This document shows positions 1-8,400 of a stretch of 64,000 nt of DNA, in pieces. This DNA comes from Mesorhizobium sp. SOD10 (GTDB lineage Bacteria; Pseudomonadota; Alphaproteobacteria; Rhizobiales; Rhizobiaceae), in NCBI GenBank assembly GCA_000824805.1, contig CCNA01000012.1, positions 186,001 through 250,000 on the forward strand. Direction: 5' to 3'. The translations under genes and the position numbers were made by a program. The notes beneath the pieces were generated by a model that was not told the origin of the DNA, did no database searches, and was given only the letters and a program-made list of their open reading frames with translations. Each line of letters starts with the position of its first letter. Within the stretch, counting starts at the first letter, position 1.

Positions 1-942
<942 letters not shown>

Positions 943-948
<6 letters not shown>

Positions 949-2313
949 CAACATCATCCGCTGCTGGTCGCGGTTGGCGGCATAGCTGCTCTTGTCATAT
1001 GCCGTCTGCGCCTGCAGCTGTTCCTTGGTGAAGTTGGTGTAGAGATATTTCTTACCATTCTTGTCGGTCATGAATTTGAGCTTGTCCATGCCGATCGCCA
1101 CTTCCTTGGCGCCGATGCCGAGGAAGCCGCCGACATCGACGATGACCGCGTCGGGCTTGTTGTCCGGCGTCAGCACGACGTCGCCGATCGAACCGATCTC
1201 GGCATCGTTGGCGCCATAAACCGTCGTGCCCTTGAGGTCGTCGACGCGCATGTTGCCCATCGGCATCTCGGTCAGCGTCGACTTGTCGATCGAGGCTGTC
1301 TTGGTCGTATCGGTGGCGGCTGTGCCGGTATCGGCCGGCTTGTTCTCAGCCGTCGTATTTGCAGCCGGCGCCGCAGGCTTGTTCTCGGCCGTCGTCTGGG
1401 CCGGCTGAGCTGGTTTGGCCTCCTTATCGGCCGTGGTATCGGACGAGGCCACGGCGGGAGTGGTCGTCGCCGGAGCATTGTTCGAAGCCGCGGTGGCTGC
1501 GGCCGGCGCCGGATCGTAAGCCTTGCGGTTGAAGTCCGGCTGGGCCTGCAGCTCTTCCTTCGTCGTTTCGGCGATCAACCAGCGATCGCCATTCTTTTCT
1601 GCCCATTTGGCCTTGGCGAAGTCGAAGGTAACATTCTTCTCGCCAATGCCGAGGAAGCCTCCGACGCCGATCACGAGGGATTCAGCCTTGCCGTCCTTGG
1701 CAAGAACGATGTCGTTGACGTCGCCGATCTTTTGGGCGTCGTCGGCGGTGCCGTTATAGACCGACTCGCCCATGATGTTGGTGGCGAGATTGCCTTCGGC
1801 CTTCTTAACCGGCTGGGCCGGCTGCGCGGGCGCCTGCGCCGTTCCGGTGTCGGTGGTCGCAGGCTGCGTGGCATCGGTCGTTTGCGCCGGGGCCGGATCA
1901 TAGGCCTTGCGATCGAAGGCCGCCTGCGCGTTCAGCTCGTCTTTGGTCGTCTTCGCTACGAGCCAGCGGTCGCCGTTCTTCTCGGCCCATTCCAGCTTGC
2001 TGTAGTCAAAAGCGACGTCCTTCTTGCCGACGCCTAGGAACCCGCCAACCCCGATAATGGCGGATTTGGCATTGCCGCTGGAATCGAAGACCACATCATC
2101 GACTTTGCCGATGTCCTGGGCGTCGTCGCCGGTGCCATTATAGACGGATTCGCCTATGATGTTGGTCATCAGCGCGCCTTCGGCGCGCGGAACCGGAGCT
2201 GTGCTTTCGGCTGCCGGGGCCGGTTGGGCCGGGGCGGGCGTCGTCTGTGCCAAAGCCCCGGTCGCGAGCAGCGTCGCGATCGCGGTGGTCGCAAAAAGAG
2301 TGCGGATCATCAT
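943..2313 (-). CDS. Secreted protein with three PRC-barrel domains
   Basis: 456 residues. The start ATG at 2313 follows an AGGAGA ribosome site. An N-terminal signal peptide (MMIRTLFATTAIATLLATGALAQ) indicates export. The mature part has three PRC-barrel repeats, each with a form of GESVYNGTGDDAQ...IG and VGGFLG(V/I)G, at roughly residues 48-125, 175-255 and 355-435, joined by Ala/Pro/Thr-rich linkers. PRC-barrels are small beta-barrel adaptor domains; in rhizobia such exported repeats are usually of unknown function. An EcfG-type promoter lies about 90 bp upstream on the same strand, so the gene is probably stress-induced. It converges on the sulfatase gene. Confidence 0.85.
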
Positions 2314-2401
2314 AGTCTCTCCTCGTGCCTGATTTGTGCATGCCGCATGCTCGACCAGCCGCCGAACGGCGGGTCTGGAGCGGCAGTGTCGACATGGTCA
2401 C

Positions 2402-2426
2402 AACGTTGTGACCGGGGTGTTGTTCC
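2402..2426 (-). promoter_or_regulatory. EcfG-type promoter for the PRC-barrel gene
   Basis: On the minus strand GGAAC (2422-2426) and CGTT (2402-2405) are separated by 16 nt, an exact match to the alphaproteobacterial general stress response promoter. The -10 element is about 89 bp upstream of the start at 2313. Confidence 0.8.
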
Positions 2427-2468
2427 AACCACACCACGTTCGCGCTCGCCGGGGCCTAAGCTCGCGGC

Positions 2469-2493
2469 GGAACCTTTGCGACCGCATCTCGTT
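2469..2493 (+). promoter_or_regulatory. EcfG-type promoter for the lipid kinase gene
   Basis: GGAAC (2469-2473), 16 nt, CGTT (2490-2493), ending 62 bp before the start codon at 2556. It is divergent from the similar promoter at 2402-2426. Confidence 0.8.
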
Positions 2494-2555
2494 TCAGCCT
2501 GCGGCTGAGGGGTCTGCCCTTCTCAAAGTGACCTGAGGCTAATGCGGAGTGGTGT

Positions 2556-3476
2556 ATGCGGTTTGCTGCGGTGCTGAACCAGGACGGCGGCACGCTCCGC
2601 ACCATCGACATTGAAGCATTCTCCGAAGAGCTGCGTCAGACACTCGAAGCAGCGGGGCATTCGGTCGAGCTCGACATCGTCGCCGGCTGCGACCTCGTCG
2701 CGGCCCTGGAAAAGGCAATCGCCAGGCACGATATCGATGTCGTTCTTGCCGGAGGCGGCGACGGCACGATTTCCACCGCGGCGTCCCTTCTCATGAATAA
2801 GAAGAAGGCCCTAGCCATCCTGCCAGCTGGCACGATGAACCTCTTCGCGCGCGGGCTGGGTATTCCGCAGACTTTGGAAGGGGCGTTGCGATCCTTTGCC
2901 GATGGCGAGGTGATCGCCGTCGATATGGCTAGCGCCAACGGCCAGCCTTTCGTGCATCAGTTCTCTGTCGGCATGCATGCCAAGATGGTTCAGTTGCGCG
3001 AAAAAATGGATTTCGGCTCGCGCCTTGGGAAGATGCAAGCCTCCGTGCGCGCCGCATGGGAGGCGATCAAGAACCCGCCGGCGCTCAAAGTGAGCCTGAG
3101 CGTCGGCAAGGCGGAGATCGTCACACGCACGACCGGCATCGGCATTTCCAACAACCTGTTCGGCGAAGGCCACCTGCCCTATGCCGACAATCCGGCCGGC
3201 GGCGTGCTGGGCATCTATGTCAGCGTCGCGCGCCGTCGTCATCATCTGGCAAAGCTTTTGCTGGACATGCTGCGCGGCAGATGGCGCCAGAGCGCGCATG
3301 TCGAGGTGCATCAGGCTGCCAGGGCGGTGCTGAAAATCCACTCTCCGATCAAGAAGGTCCGCGCCGTCATGGACGGCGAGTTGATCCAGGTCGCGCGCGA
3401 GACGACGATCCAAATTCACCCCGGCGCTCTGAACGTCCTAGTTCCGTCGCGCGGCGTCAGCGCAAAGGCGGCTTGA
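2556..3476 (+). CDS. Diacylglycerol kinase-family lipid kinase (YegS/DagK type)
   Basis: 306 residues. The N-terminal catalytic domain has the nucleotide-binding GGGDGT motif at residues 66-71, followed by the LPAGTMNLFARGLGIP segment typical of the DAGK_cat fold. The C-terminal beta-sandwich part includes VMDGELI. Members phosphorylate diacylglycerol, sphingosine-like or phosphatidylglycerol lipids; the exact substrate is not visible. No membrane segment is present, so it should act at the cytoplasmic face of the membrane. It is preceded by a perfect EcfG promoter, which suggests that lipid turnover is part of the stress response here. Confidence 0.85.
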   Translation: MRFAAVLNQDGGTLRTIDIEAFSEELRQTLEAAGHSVELDIVAGCDLVAALEKAIARHDIDVVLAGGGDGTISTAASLLMNKKKALAILPAGTMNLFARGLGIPQTLEGALRSFADGEVIAVDMASANGQPFVHQFSVGMHAKMVQLREKMDFGSRLGKMQASVRAAWEAIKNPPALKVSLSVGKAEIVTRTTGIGISNNLFGEGHLPYADNPAGGVLGIYVSVARRRHHLAKLLLDMLRGRWRQSAHVEVHQAARAVLKIHSPIKKVRAVMDGELIQVARETTIQIHPGALNVLVPSRGVSAKAA

Positions 3477-3491
3477 ACGGAAAGCGCTTCT

Positions 3492-3713
3492 TCAGGGTTG
3501 CGAGGTCGGTTGGGCGGGAGCGGGACCCTGCTCGGTGCCGGGCGGCTGCGGTACATGCTGCGCGCCAGAATCCGGCGACTTTATCAATTCCCCGTAAATC
3601 TCCACCGCACCCCACGCAATGAACACCAGCAACAGGCCGGCGATGAGTATCCTCAAAGCGTGCCAGCCCCAATGTCCCTGACGGGCTTTGTCTTCAGGAA
3701 CGGTCTTGGTCAT
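3492..3713 (-). CDS. Small single-pass membrane protein, EcfG-driven
   Basis: 73 residues, not recognised as a named family. A short charged N-terminus is followed by one transmembrane helix (residues about 20-40, ILIAGLLLVFIAWGAVEIYG) and a Pro/Gln-rich tail (QPPGTEQGPAPAQP) that probably lies in the periplasm. The gene converges on the lipid kinase gene, with 15 bp between the stop codons. Its only clear regulatory sign is an EcfG-type promoter 55 bp upstream. Confidence 0.65.
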   Translation of the reverse strand: MTKTVPEDKARQGHWGWHALRILIAGLLLVFIAWGAVEIYGELIKSPDSGAQHVPQPPGTEQGPAPAQPTSQP

Positions 3714-3767
3714 GATTGGCCTCCATGTTACGCGGCGGCGGGCATTTCAGGCACGGCACCGTCGGGT

Positions 3768-3792
3768 AACGGGTCCTTTGCGTGAAGGTTCC
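3768..3792 (-). promoter_or_regulatory. EcfG-type promoter for the 3492-3713 gene
   Basis: Minus-strand GGAAC (3788-3792) and CGTT (3768-3771), spacing 16 nt. It lies in a 198-bp stretch (3714-3911) that otherwise holds no convincing gene. Confidence 0.75.
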
Positions 3793-3911
3793 CGACCGCG
3801 TGGCATCGCTTTTCGCGATCATTGGCCGAATGAGGCCAGAGCATGCGTTTGAAGCTGGCGAGCAGACCGTCAAGGCAGATGCTGAAAGCGGACACCACCC
3901 TGTCGACAGGC

Positions 3912-4376
3912 CTAACGTATGTCTTCTGGATCCGGCTCGCGCGGCTTAGGCTTGGCGTTCTCGCGATAGATGGCGTAGGCGACGACCGCCAGGGCCGGAG
4001 CGATGACGGCTCCCAATCCGCCCTTGCTCTTGGCCAGGGCCGGAAGCAAGGCAAGTGCAGCGGTGACGCCCAGCGCGGTCATGTCGGCCTGCCGCCGCCG
4101 CGCGCGCCGCCTGCTGCGCATGTTCTTGATCAGCTTATGAACGACAAGGATGAGCCCGGCAATCACCAGGAATGCTATGCCGAAGCCGAGGCTGGTCGCC
4201 AGCGGTCCATAGCGCGCCGCCAGCCAGATATAGACGGCGCCGATGAGAAAGCCGACACCGCACAGCGCAAAAATGGCGGCAAGTCCGTAAAGGATTGCCG
4301 TCATCCGCGCTCTTTGCAAGGCGGCCATCGCCTCGCCCGAGGCAAGGGCCGAGATCAGCGAGACAAGCGTCCCCAT
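3912..4376 (-). CDS. Phage holin-like (Holin-X / superfamily III) membrane protein
   Basis: 154 residues with two adjacent transmembrane helices at about 25-55 and 58-85 (ILYGLAAIFALCGVGFLIGAV; GFGIAFLVIAGLILVV), then an Arg-rich stretch (RSRRRARRRQ) and a third hydrophobic region near 125-140. This resembles the Actinobacterial Holin-X/DUF1469 group that is common in bacterial chromosomes and is not evidence of a prophage. It lies 6 bp downstream of the DUF883 gene and probably shares its EcfG-type promoter. Function is unknown; a role in envelope stress is inferred from regulation only. Confidence 0.7.
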   Translation of the reverse strand: MGTLVSLISALASGEAMAALQRARMTAILYGLAAIFALCGVGFLIGAVYIWLAARYGPLATSLGFGIAFLVIAGLILVVHKLIKNMRSRRRARRRQADMTALGVTAALALLPALAKSKGGLGAVIAPALAVVAYAIYRENAKPKPREPDPEDIR

Positions 4377-4382
4377 CTGAGG

Positions 4383-4709
4383 CTAGCGGCGGGAAAGCAG
4401 GGCGAAGAGAAAGCCAACACCCGCTGCGATCGCCAGCGACGTCACCGGCTTCTCGCGCACTTTGGCGATCAACTGCGCTTCGATGTCCTCGGCGCTGCCC
4501 CGCACGCTCTCTAAGGCAGCTTCGCCTTGCGCGCGCAATTGTTCGACGCTGTCCGCGGCAACGCGACGGGCCGCGCCATAACCGTGTTGACCGGTCTTGG
4601 CGAGTTGCTCCGTCAGATTCCGGATATCCGCTTTCAGCTGCTCGATATCAGCTTCCAGGTCGGCGGTGGTCGCTTGATCGGTTGCGGATTTGCCTGCGCC
4701 GGTTGCCAT
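4383..4709 (-). CDS. ElaB/YqjD/DUF883-family membrane-anchored protein
   Basis: 108 residues. The N-terminal two thirds is a charged amphipathic helix (residues about 15-75, with LEADIEQLKADIRNLTEQL). A short C-terminal transmembrane helix with a glycine-rich motif (AIAAGVGFLFALLSRR) ends in Arg-Arg. This is the layout of ElaB/YqjD, stationary-phase proteins of E. coli reported to tether ribosomes to the inner membrane. It is the first gene of a two-gene operon with the holin-like gene and has an EcfG-type promoter about 30 bp upstream. Confidence 0.8.
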   Translation of the reverse strand: MATGAGKSATDQATTADLEADIEQLKADIRNLTEQLAKTGQHGYGAARRVAADSVEQLRAQGEAALESVRGSAEDIEAQLIAKVREKPVTSLAIAAGVGFLFALLSRR

Positions 4710-4738
4710 CTCTAACTCCTTGCGTTTGCTTGGGTTTC

Positions 4739-4763
4739 AACGTTCGTTCTGCGTCAAAGTTCC
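4739..4763 (-). promoter_or_regulatory. EcfG-type promoter for the DUF883-holin operon
   Basis: Minus-strand GGAAC (4759-4763), 16-nt spacer, CGTT (4739-4742). The -10 element ends 30 bp before the start at 4709. Confidence 0.8.
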
Positions 4764-4785
4764 CGCTCCAATGGCTCGAGGCGGC

Positions 4786-5547
4786 CTAGATCAGCGGCCT
4801 GCACTCCTCACCCAGACCCTCCCAGCGGGCAAGCTTCTTCAGTCCGTCATAGTCGATCACTTCGCAGCCGCCGTCTCGCCACATGACGAGCTTGCGGTCC
4901 ATCAGCTTGCGGATCGTCTTGTTGGTATGAACAAGCGAAAGACCGAGCGTGTCGGCGATGTGCTGTTGCGTGATCGGAATCCCCACCGATGTCTTGCCGT
5001 TCAGTCCGGCGGCGCGCGCACGACTGGCGATGAAGGCGATGAGGTAGGCCGCCCGTTCGAGCGCGGTGCGGCGGCCGATGCTGAGCAGGTTCTCATCCAG
5101 CATGCGTTCCTCGCGCGACGCGATCCAGGTGATGTCATAGGCAAGGCCAGGATGGTTACGATAGAGTTCCTGCAGCTGTTCGCGCTCGAAGAGGCACAGC
5201 AGCATCGGTGACAAGGCTTCGACGGAATGCTGCATCTCGCCCATCAGGCTTCCCTGCAGGCCGATGAGATCGCCAGGCATGGAGTAATTGAGGATCTGCC
5301 GGCGTCCGTCGGGCAAGAGCTTGTAACGGAACGCCCAGCCCGACAGAATGGTGTAGAGATGCGCGCTGTGGCTGCCTTCCACCAGAACTGTCGCCCCCTT
5401 GTCGACCGCGAGTTCTCCGCGCTTGAAAGCGCTTACGAACGCCAGCTCCTGCTTTTCAAATGCGCGAAAGGCAGGCAATGGCCGCAATGGGCACGCTTCG
5501 CAAGGATATTGGCGACTCGCACCCGGATGTGCGACTAGACTGGACAT
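4786..5547 (-). CDS. Crp/Fnr-family transcriptional regulator
   Basis: 253 residues. A cyclic nucleotide-binding-like beta-roll (about 30-145) is followed by a dimer helix and a C-terminal winged helix (about 190-240, with TQQHIADTLGLSLVHTNKTIRKL). The N-terminus has CEACPLRPL (Cys16, Cys19) and a further Cys118, resembling three of the four Fe-S ligands of FNR, but the fourth is absent, so oxygen sensing is doubtful. An EcfG-type promoter lies just upstream, making it a possible second-tier regulator of the stress response. Confidence 0.85.
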   Translation of the reverse strand: MSSLVAHPGASRQYPCEACPLRPLPAFRAFEKQELAFVSAFKRGELAVDKGATVLVEGSHSAHLYTILSGWAFRYKLLPDGRRQILNYSMPGDLIGLQGSLMGEMQHSVEALSPMLLCLFEREQLQELYRNHPGLAYDITWIASREERMLDENLLSIGRRTALERAAYLIAFIASRARAAGLNGKTSVGIPITQQHIADTLGLSLVHTNKTIRKLMDRKLVMWRDGGCEVIDYDGLKKLARWEGLGEECRPLI

Positions 5548-5588
5548 TTCGACCCCTCTTCGAAACCCTGCCCATACAGGCGCAAAGA

Positions 5589-5613
5589 AACGCTCGAGAC
5601 CGTCAAGGGTTCC
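5589..5613 (-). promoter_or_regulatory. EcfG-type promoter for the Crp/Fnr gene
   Basis: Minus-strand GGAAC (5609-5613), 16 nt, CGTT (5589-5592), about 42 bp upstream of the start at 5547. Confidence 0.8.
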
Positions 5614-5712
5614 GCGAGGCTAAGGCCCCTGTCTTTTTAGCCACGTCTTTTTTAAATGACATGGCGATGAATTCCGCGCATGAGTGCGGCCCTGCCGAGG
5701 AGACACCGATAA

Positions 5713-6093
5713 GTGCCAGAACTGCTTGACGGACTGCGTATCCTCGTCCTGGAAGACGAGTTCCTGATCGCGATGGACGTCGAGCAGCTTTGCCGCGACC
5801 ACGGCGCGGCGGATGTGACGATCGTGCGCGAGCTCGGCGAGATCGATGGAGAGGCGCTGCCCGCGCGCTTCGACGCGGCGGTGGTCGACCTGATGCTCGG
5901 CGACGTTTCGACCCTGGATTTCGCCGCCCGGCTGCGCCGCGAGGGCATACCCTTCGTATTTGCCTCCGGCTATTCGGATTCGGACGAGGTCAAGGATGCG
6001 TTCCCGGACATCCAGCTGGTCACCAAACCCTACTCGGGCGACGATCTGATCGAAGCCGTGGCCATGGCCTGTGGCCGCGCAAAGGGGGCCTGA
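5713..6093 (+). CDS. Single-domain response regulator (FATGUY-like)
   Basis: 126 residues consisting only of a receiver domain. The acidic pair LEDE (14-17), phospho-acceptor Asp59 (VVDLMLGD) and Lys105 (VTKPY) are all present. Residues 80-87 read PFVFASGY, close to the PFxFATGxY motif of the SdrG/MrrA receivers that act in the alphaproteobacterial stress phosphorelay. The start is GTG at 5713 with GAGGAG upstream. No output domain is present, so it probably passes or drains phosphate. No EcfG promoter was found in front, and it converges on ecfG. Confidence 0.85.
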   Translation: MPELLDGLRILVLEDEFLIAMDVEQLCRDHGAADVTIVRELGEIDGEALPARFDAAVVDLMLGDVSTLDFAARLRREGIPFVFASGYSDSDEVKDAFPDIQLVTKPYSGDDLIEAVAMACGRAKGA

Positions 6094-6127
6094 CGCCATC
6101 CTTGCAATCGGCAAGGCCAGGGTCGGC

Positions 6128-6679
6128 TCAAGCCGCGTTCGAACCTGTGACCTGCGCCGAGATCGCGTCGGGCCCGAACTCGTCCTCTCCTGAAATCTTG
6201 AGGATCTCCTGCAGCCTGGCGCGCGCCCGGCTGACGCGGCTCTTGATCGTGCCGACCGCGCAGCCGCAGATCTCGGCGGCTTCTTCATAAGAGAAGCCTG
6301 AAGCGCCGATCAGGATGATGGCTTCGCGTTGGTCCTCGGGCAGTTGTTCGAGCGCGCCGCGGAAATCTTTGAGGTCGAGCTGGCCGTGCTGGGCCGGATG
6401 GACGGCAAGCCGGGCGGTCATGATGCCGTCGCTGTCCTGCACTTCGCGGCCGCGCTTGCGCATCTGCGAATAGAATTCGTTGCGCAGAATGGTGAACAGC
6501 CATGCCTTGAGATTGGTGCCCGGCTGGAAGCTTTCATGCTTGTCCCACGCCTTGACCAGCGTTTCCTGGACGAGGTCGTCGGCTCGGTCGGCATTCTGCG
6601 TCAGCGACACGGCGAAAGCGCGCAGACTCGGGATGGCGCCGAGCAGCTCGGTCTTGAAGCTCTGGGATACCGCCGCCAT
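6128..6679 (-). CDS. ecfG: General stress response ECF sigma factor EcfG
   Basis: 183 residues with the two ECF sigma regions: sigma2 at about 28-82 (DRADDLVQETLVKAW, core and -10 binding) and sigma4 at about 112-165 (LPEDQREAIILIGASGFSYEEAA...GTIKSRVSRAR, -35 binding). The sequence is typical of EcfG (sigma-EcfG, RpoE2). It directs transcription of stress genes from GGAAC/CGTT promoters once NepR is removed. The start at 6679 is 3 bp after the nepR stop, so the two are cotranscribed and probably translationally coupled. It is divergent from phyR. Confidence 0.95.
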   Translation of the reverse strand: MAAVSQSFKTELLGAIPSLRAFAVSLTQNADRADDLVQETLVKAWDKHESFQPGTNLKAWLFTILRNEFYSQMRKRGREVQDSDGIMTARLAVHPAQHGQLDLKDFRGALEQLPEDQREAIILIGASGFSYEEAAEICGCAVGTIKSRVSRARARLQEILKISGEDEFGPDAISAQVTGSNAA

Positions 6680-6682
6680 GCC

Positions 6683-6886
6683 TCAGTCCTTTTTCTGGGC
6701 GGGTTCGGCCTGTTCCAGCTGGCTGAGCAACTGAGCGAAGCGGTCCGGCACCTGGTCCGAGACCAGCTCGTCATAATACTGCTTGAGCTTGCGCGCGATT
6801 TCCGAGTTTGCCCCCAACGGATTGCCGTCCCCGTTCCGATGCCTGCTTGCGGCATCGGCCATCTGCTTTTTTGACATTTCTTTCAT
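6683..6886 (-). CDS. nepR: Anti-sigma factor NepR
   Basis: 67 residues with the start at 6886 (MKEMSKKQ), chosen because TTAGGG stands 6 bp upstream; a longer frame to 6934 would start closer to the promoter and lacks a ribosome site. The core IARKLKQYYDELVSDQVPDRFAQLLSQLE (about 29-57) is the two-helix NepR motif that clamps EcfG and is captured by phosphorylated PhyR. It is first in the nepR-ecfG operon and is driven by an EcfG promoter, giving autoregulation. Confidence 0.93.
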   Translation of the reverse strand: MKEMSKKQMADAASRHRNGDGNPLGANSEIARKLKQYYDELVSDQVPDRFAQLLSQLEQAEPAQKKD

Positions 6887-6979
6887 AATAGCCCTAATTT
6901 CCAGCACCCGAGCCGCTCTTCGACTGCAAACCACAACGCAAGCGGAACCCTCGTCTGGTTGCCCATCCCGAACCCCCGA

Positions 6980-7004
6980 AACGCTTGCTTCCTAATTTAG
7001 TTCC
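6980..7004 (-). promoter_or_regulatory. EcfG-type promoter for nepR-ecfG
   Basis: Minus-strand GGAAC (7000-7004), 16 nt, CGTT (6980-6983), about 94 bp upstream of nepR. It lies 10 bp from the oppositely directed phyR promoter. Confidence 0.88.
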
Positions 7005-7013
7005 ACGGTTGGC

Positions 7014-7038
7014 GGAACTTTTTCCGGAAGCCGGCGTT
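7014..7038 (+). promoter_or_regulatory. EcfG-type promoter for phyR
   Basis: GGAAC (7014-7018), 16 nt, CGTT (7035-7038), about 68 bp before the phyR start at 7106. Confidence 0.88.
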
Positions 7039-7105
7039 TGACGTCGCGGGGCTTGCAATCAGTGTGGCCTTGAACCTCCAACGTCATCTGAGGGAGACGT
7101 CAATA

Positions 7106-7900
7106 ATGAGTTTGTCAGCTACCATCGCCCCGCATCTTCCGTTCCTGCGCCGCTTCTCGCGGGCGGTATCGGGATCGCAGGAGAGCGGTGACGCGCTGGT
7201 CGCCGCGATGCTGGAAGCCATCATCGCCGACACCGATATCTTCCCCGAAGCCTCGAGCGACCGTATCGCGCTCTACAAGGTTTTCGCCAGATTGTTCACC
7301 TCCGTTGCCATCCGCGTGCCGCAGGAACAGGCACAGACCGCCTGGGAGCAGCGGGCCGCGGCCAATCTGAATGCGCTCGCCCCCCGTCCCCGGCAGGCTT
7401 TTCTTCTGGTTGCCGTCGAGGGCTTCAGCGAGGATGAGGCAGCGGAGATCCTCGATGTCGACGAGGAAGAGTTCTCGGAGTTGCTTGCCCAGGCGAGCAA
7501 CGAGATTTCCCGCCAGGTGGCGACCGACGTGCTGATCATCGAGGATGAGCCTCTGATCGCCATGGATATCGAGGAGATGGTCGAAAGTCTCGGCCACCGC
7601 GTGGTGGGTACGGCACGCACGCATGCCGAGGCCGTGGCCCTGTTCGGCAAGACGCGGCCGAAAATGGTCTTGGCCGACATCCAGCTCGCCGACGGCAGCT
7701 CGGGCATCGAAGCCGTCAACGAAATTTTATCCTCGACGCCGGTGCCGGTGATCTTCATCACCGCCTTCCCGGAACGGCTGCTGACCGGCGAGCGACCGGA
7801 GCCGGCCTTTCTGGTCACAAAGCCCTTCAATCCCGACATGGTCAAGGCTTTGATCAGCCAGGCCCTGTTCTTCGACCGCCAGGCCAAAGCCGCCGCCTGA
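7106..7900 (+). CDS. phyR: Anti-anti-sigma response regulator PhyR
   Basis: 264 residues. The start at 7106 follows AGGGAG; an in-frame ATG 42 bp upstream lacks such a site. The N-terminal part (about 8-135) is an ECF sigma-like domain with PRPRQAFLLVAVEGFSEDEAAEIL. The C-terminal part (about 140-258) is a receiver with IIEDEPL, phospho-acceptor Asp191 (VLADIQ) and Lys in VTKPF. When phosphorylated it binds NepR and releases EcfG. Divergent from nepR-ecfG, with facing EcfG promoters. Confidence 0.96.
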   Translation: MSLSATIAPHLPFLRRFSRAVSGSQESGDALVAAMLEAIIADTDIFPEASSDRIALYKVFARLFTSVAIRVPQEQAQTAWEQRAAANLNALAPRPRQAFLLVAVEGFSEDEAAEILDVDEEEFSELLAQASNEISRQVATDVLIIEDEPLIAMDIEEMVESLGHRVVGTARTHAEAVALFGKTRPKMVLADIQLADGSSGIEAVNEILSSTPVPVIFITAFPERLLTGERPEPAFLVTKPFNPDMVKALISQALFFDRQAKAAA

Positions 7901-8014
7901 ACCGGCGGGACCCAAGCTCTTGGAGCGCCACGCGAGGTTTTTTTGCCACGCGTGACGACTGCCTGTTTCCGATTTGAAAAGCCTTCCAGGGGATCGTCTT
8001 TTTCGGCAAATGGT

Positions 8015-8039
8015 GGAACAAACCACACCGAGCCACGTT
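8015..8039 (+). promoter_or_regulatory. EcfG-type promoter for the DUF1328 gene
   Basis: GGAAC (8015-8019), 16 nt, CGTT (8036-8039), 30 bp upstream of the start at 8069. Confidence 0.82.
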
Positions 8040-8068
8040 CTTTCCCCGACAGAAGAAGGAGACGCATC

Positions 8069-8233
8069 ATGCTGTACTGGGCGCTCGTATTTCTCGTAGT
8101 TGCGATCATCGCCGGCGCGCTTGGGTTCGGCGGCATCGCCGGTACATCGGCGGGCATCGCGCAGATTCTGTTCTTTGTCTTTCTCGCCTTCCTGGTGATT
8201 TCGCTCATCGCCGGTCTCATTAGGAGAGCCTGA
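8069..8233 (+). CDS. DUF1328 small membrane protein
   Basis: 54 residues, almost entirely two transmembrane helices (about 2-22 and 30-50) joined by a glycine-rich turn, with a positive C-terminus (LIRRA). The start with MLYWALVFL and the GFGGIAG turn are the DUF1328 (YtjA-like) signature. The start follows GAAGAAGGAGA, and an EcfG promoter ends 30 bp before it. A strong hairpin terminator follows, so it is a single-gene unit. The molecular role is unknown; members are often stress-induced. Confidence 0.88.
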   Translation: MLYWALVFLVVAIIAGALGFGGIAGTSAGIAQILFFVFLAFLVISLIAGLIRRA

Positions 8234-8274
8234 CGCAACACTGGAAGCCGCACCCCTCAAACGGTTTCCAGCCC

Positions 8275-8321
8275 CCGCCGGACGGCGCCTCGAAAGAGCA
8301 CCGTCCGGCGGACCGTTTTTT
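8275..8321 (+). terminator. Rho-independent terminator after the DUF1328 gene
   Basis: Inverted repeat with arms CCGCCGGACGG (8275-8285) and CCGTCCGGCGG (8301-8311), followed by TTTTTT at 8316-8321. Confidence 0.85.
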
Positions 8322-8349
8322 GGAGAGCCCTGCGGTTGCGGTAACTCGC

Positions 8350-8374
8350 GGAACCACTTGCAAATTGATCCGTT
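8350..8374 (+). promoter_or_regulatory. EcfG-type promoter for the HWE kinase gene
   Basis: GGAAC (8350-8354), 16 nt, CGTT (8371-8374). It lies inside the longest open frame (from 8320), which argues for translation starting downstream at 8401. Confidence 0.8.
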
Positions 8375-8400
8375 CAAAGACCGAGCGCGGGATATTTCCG

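Noticed and set aside
3912..4709. Prophage lysis module (holin-like gene)
   Set aside because: No endolysin, integrase or structural phage genes are near; the gene is in an operon with a DUF883 gene and has an EcfG promoter, so a chromosomal stress gene is more likely.
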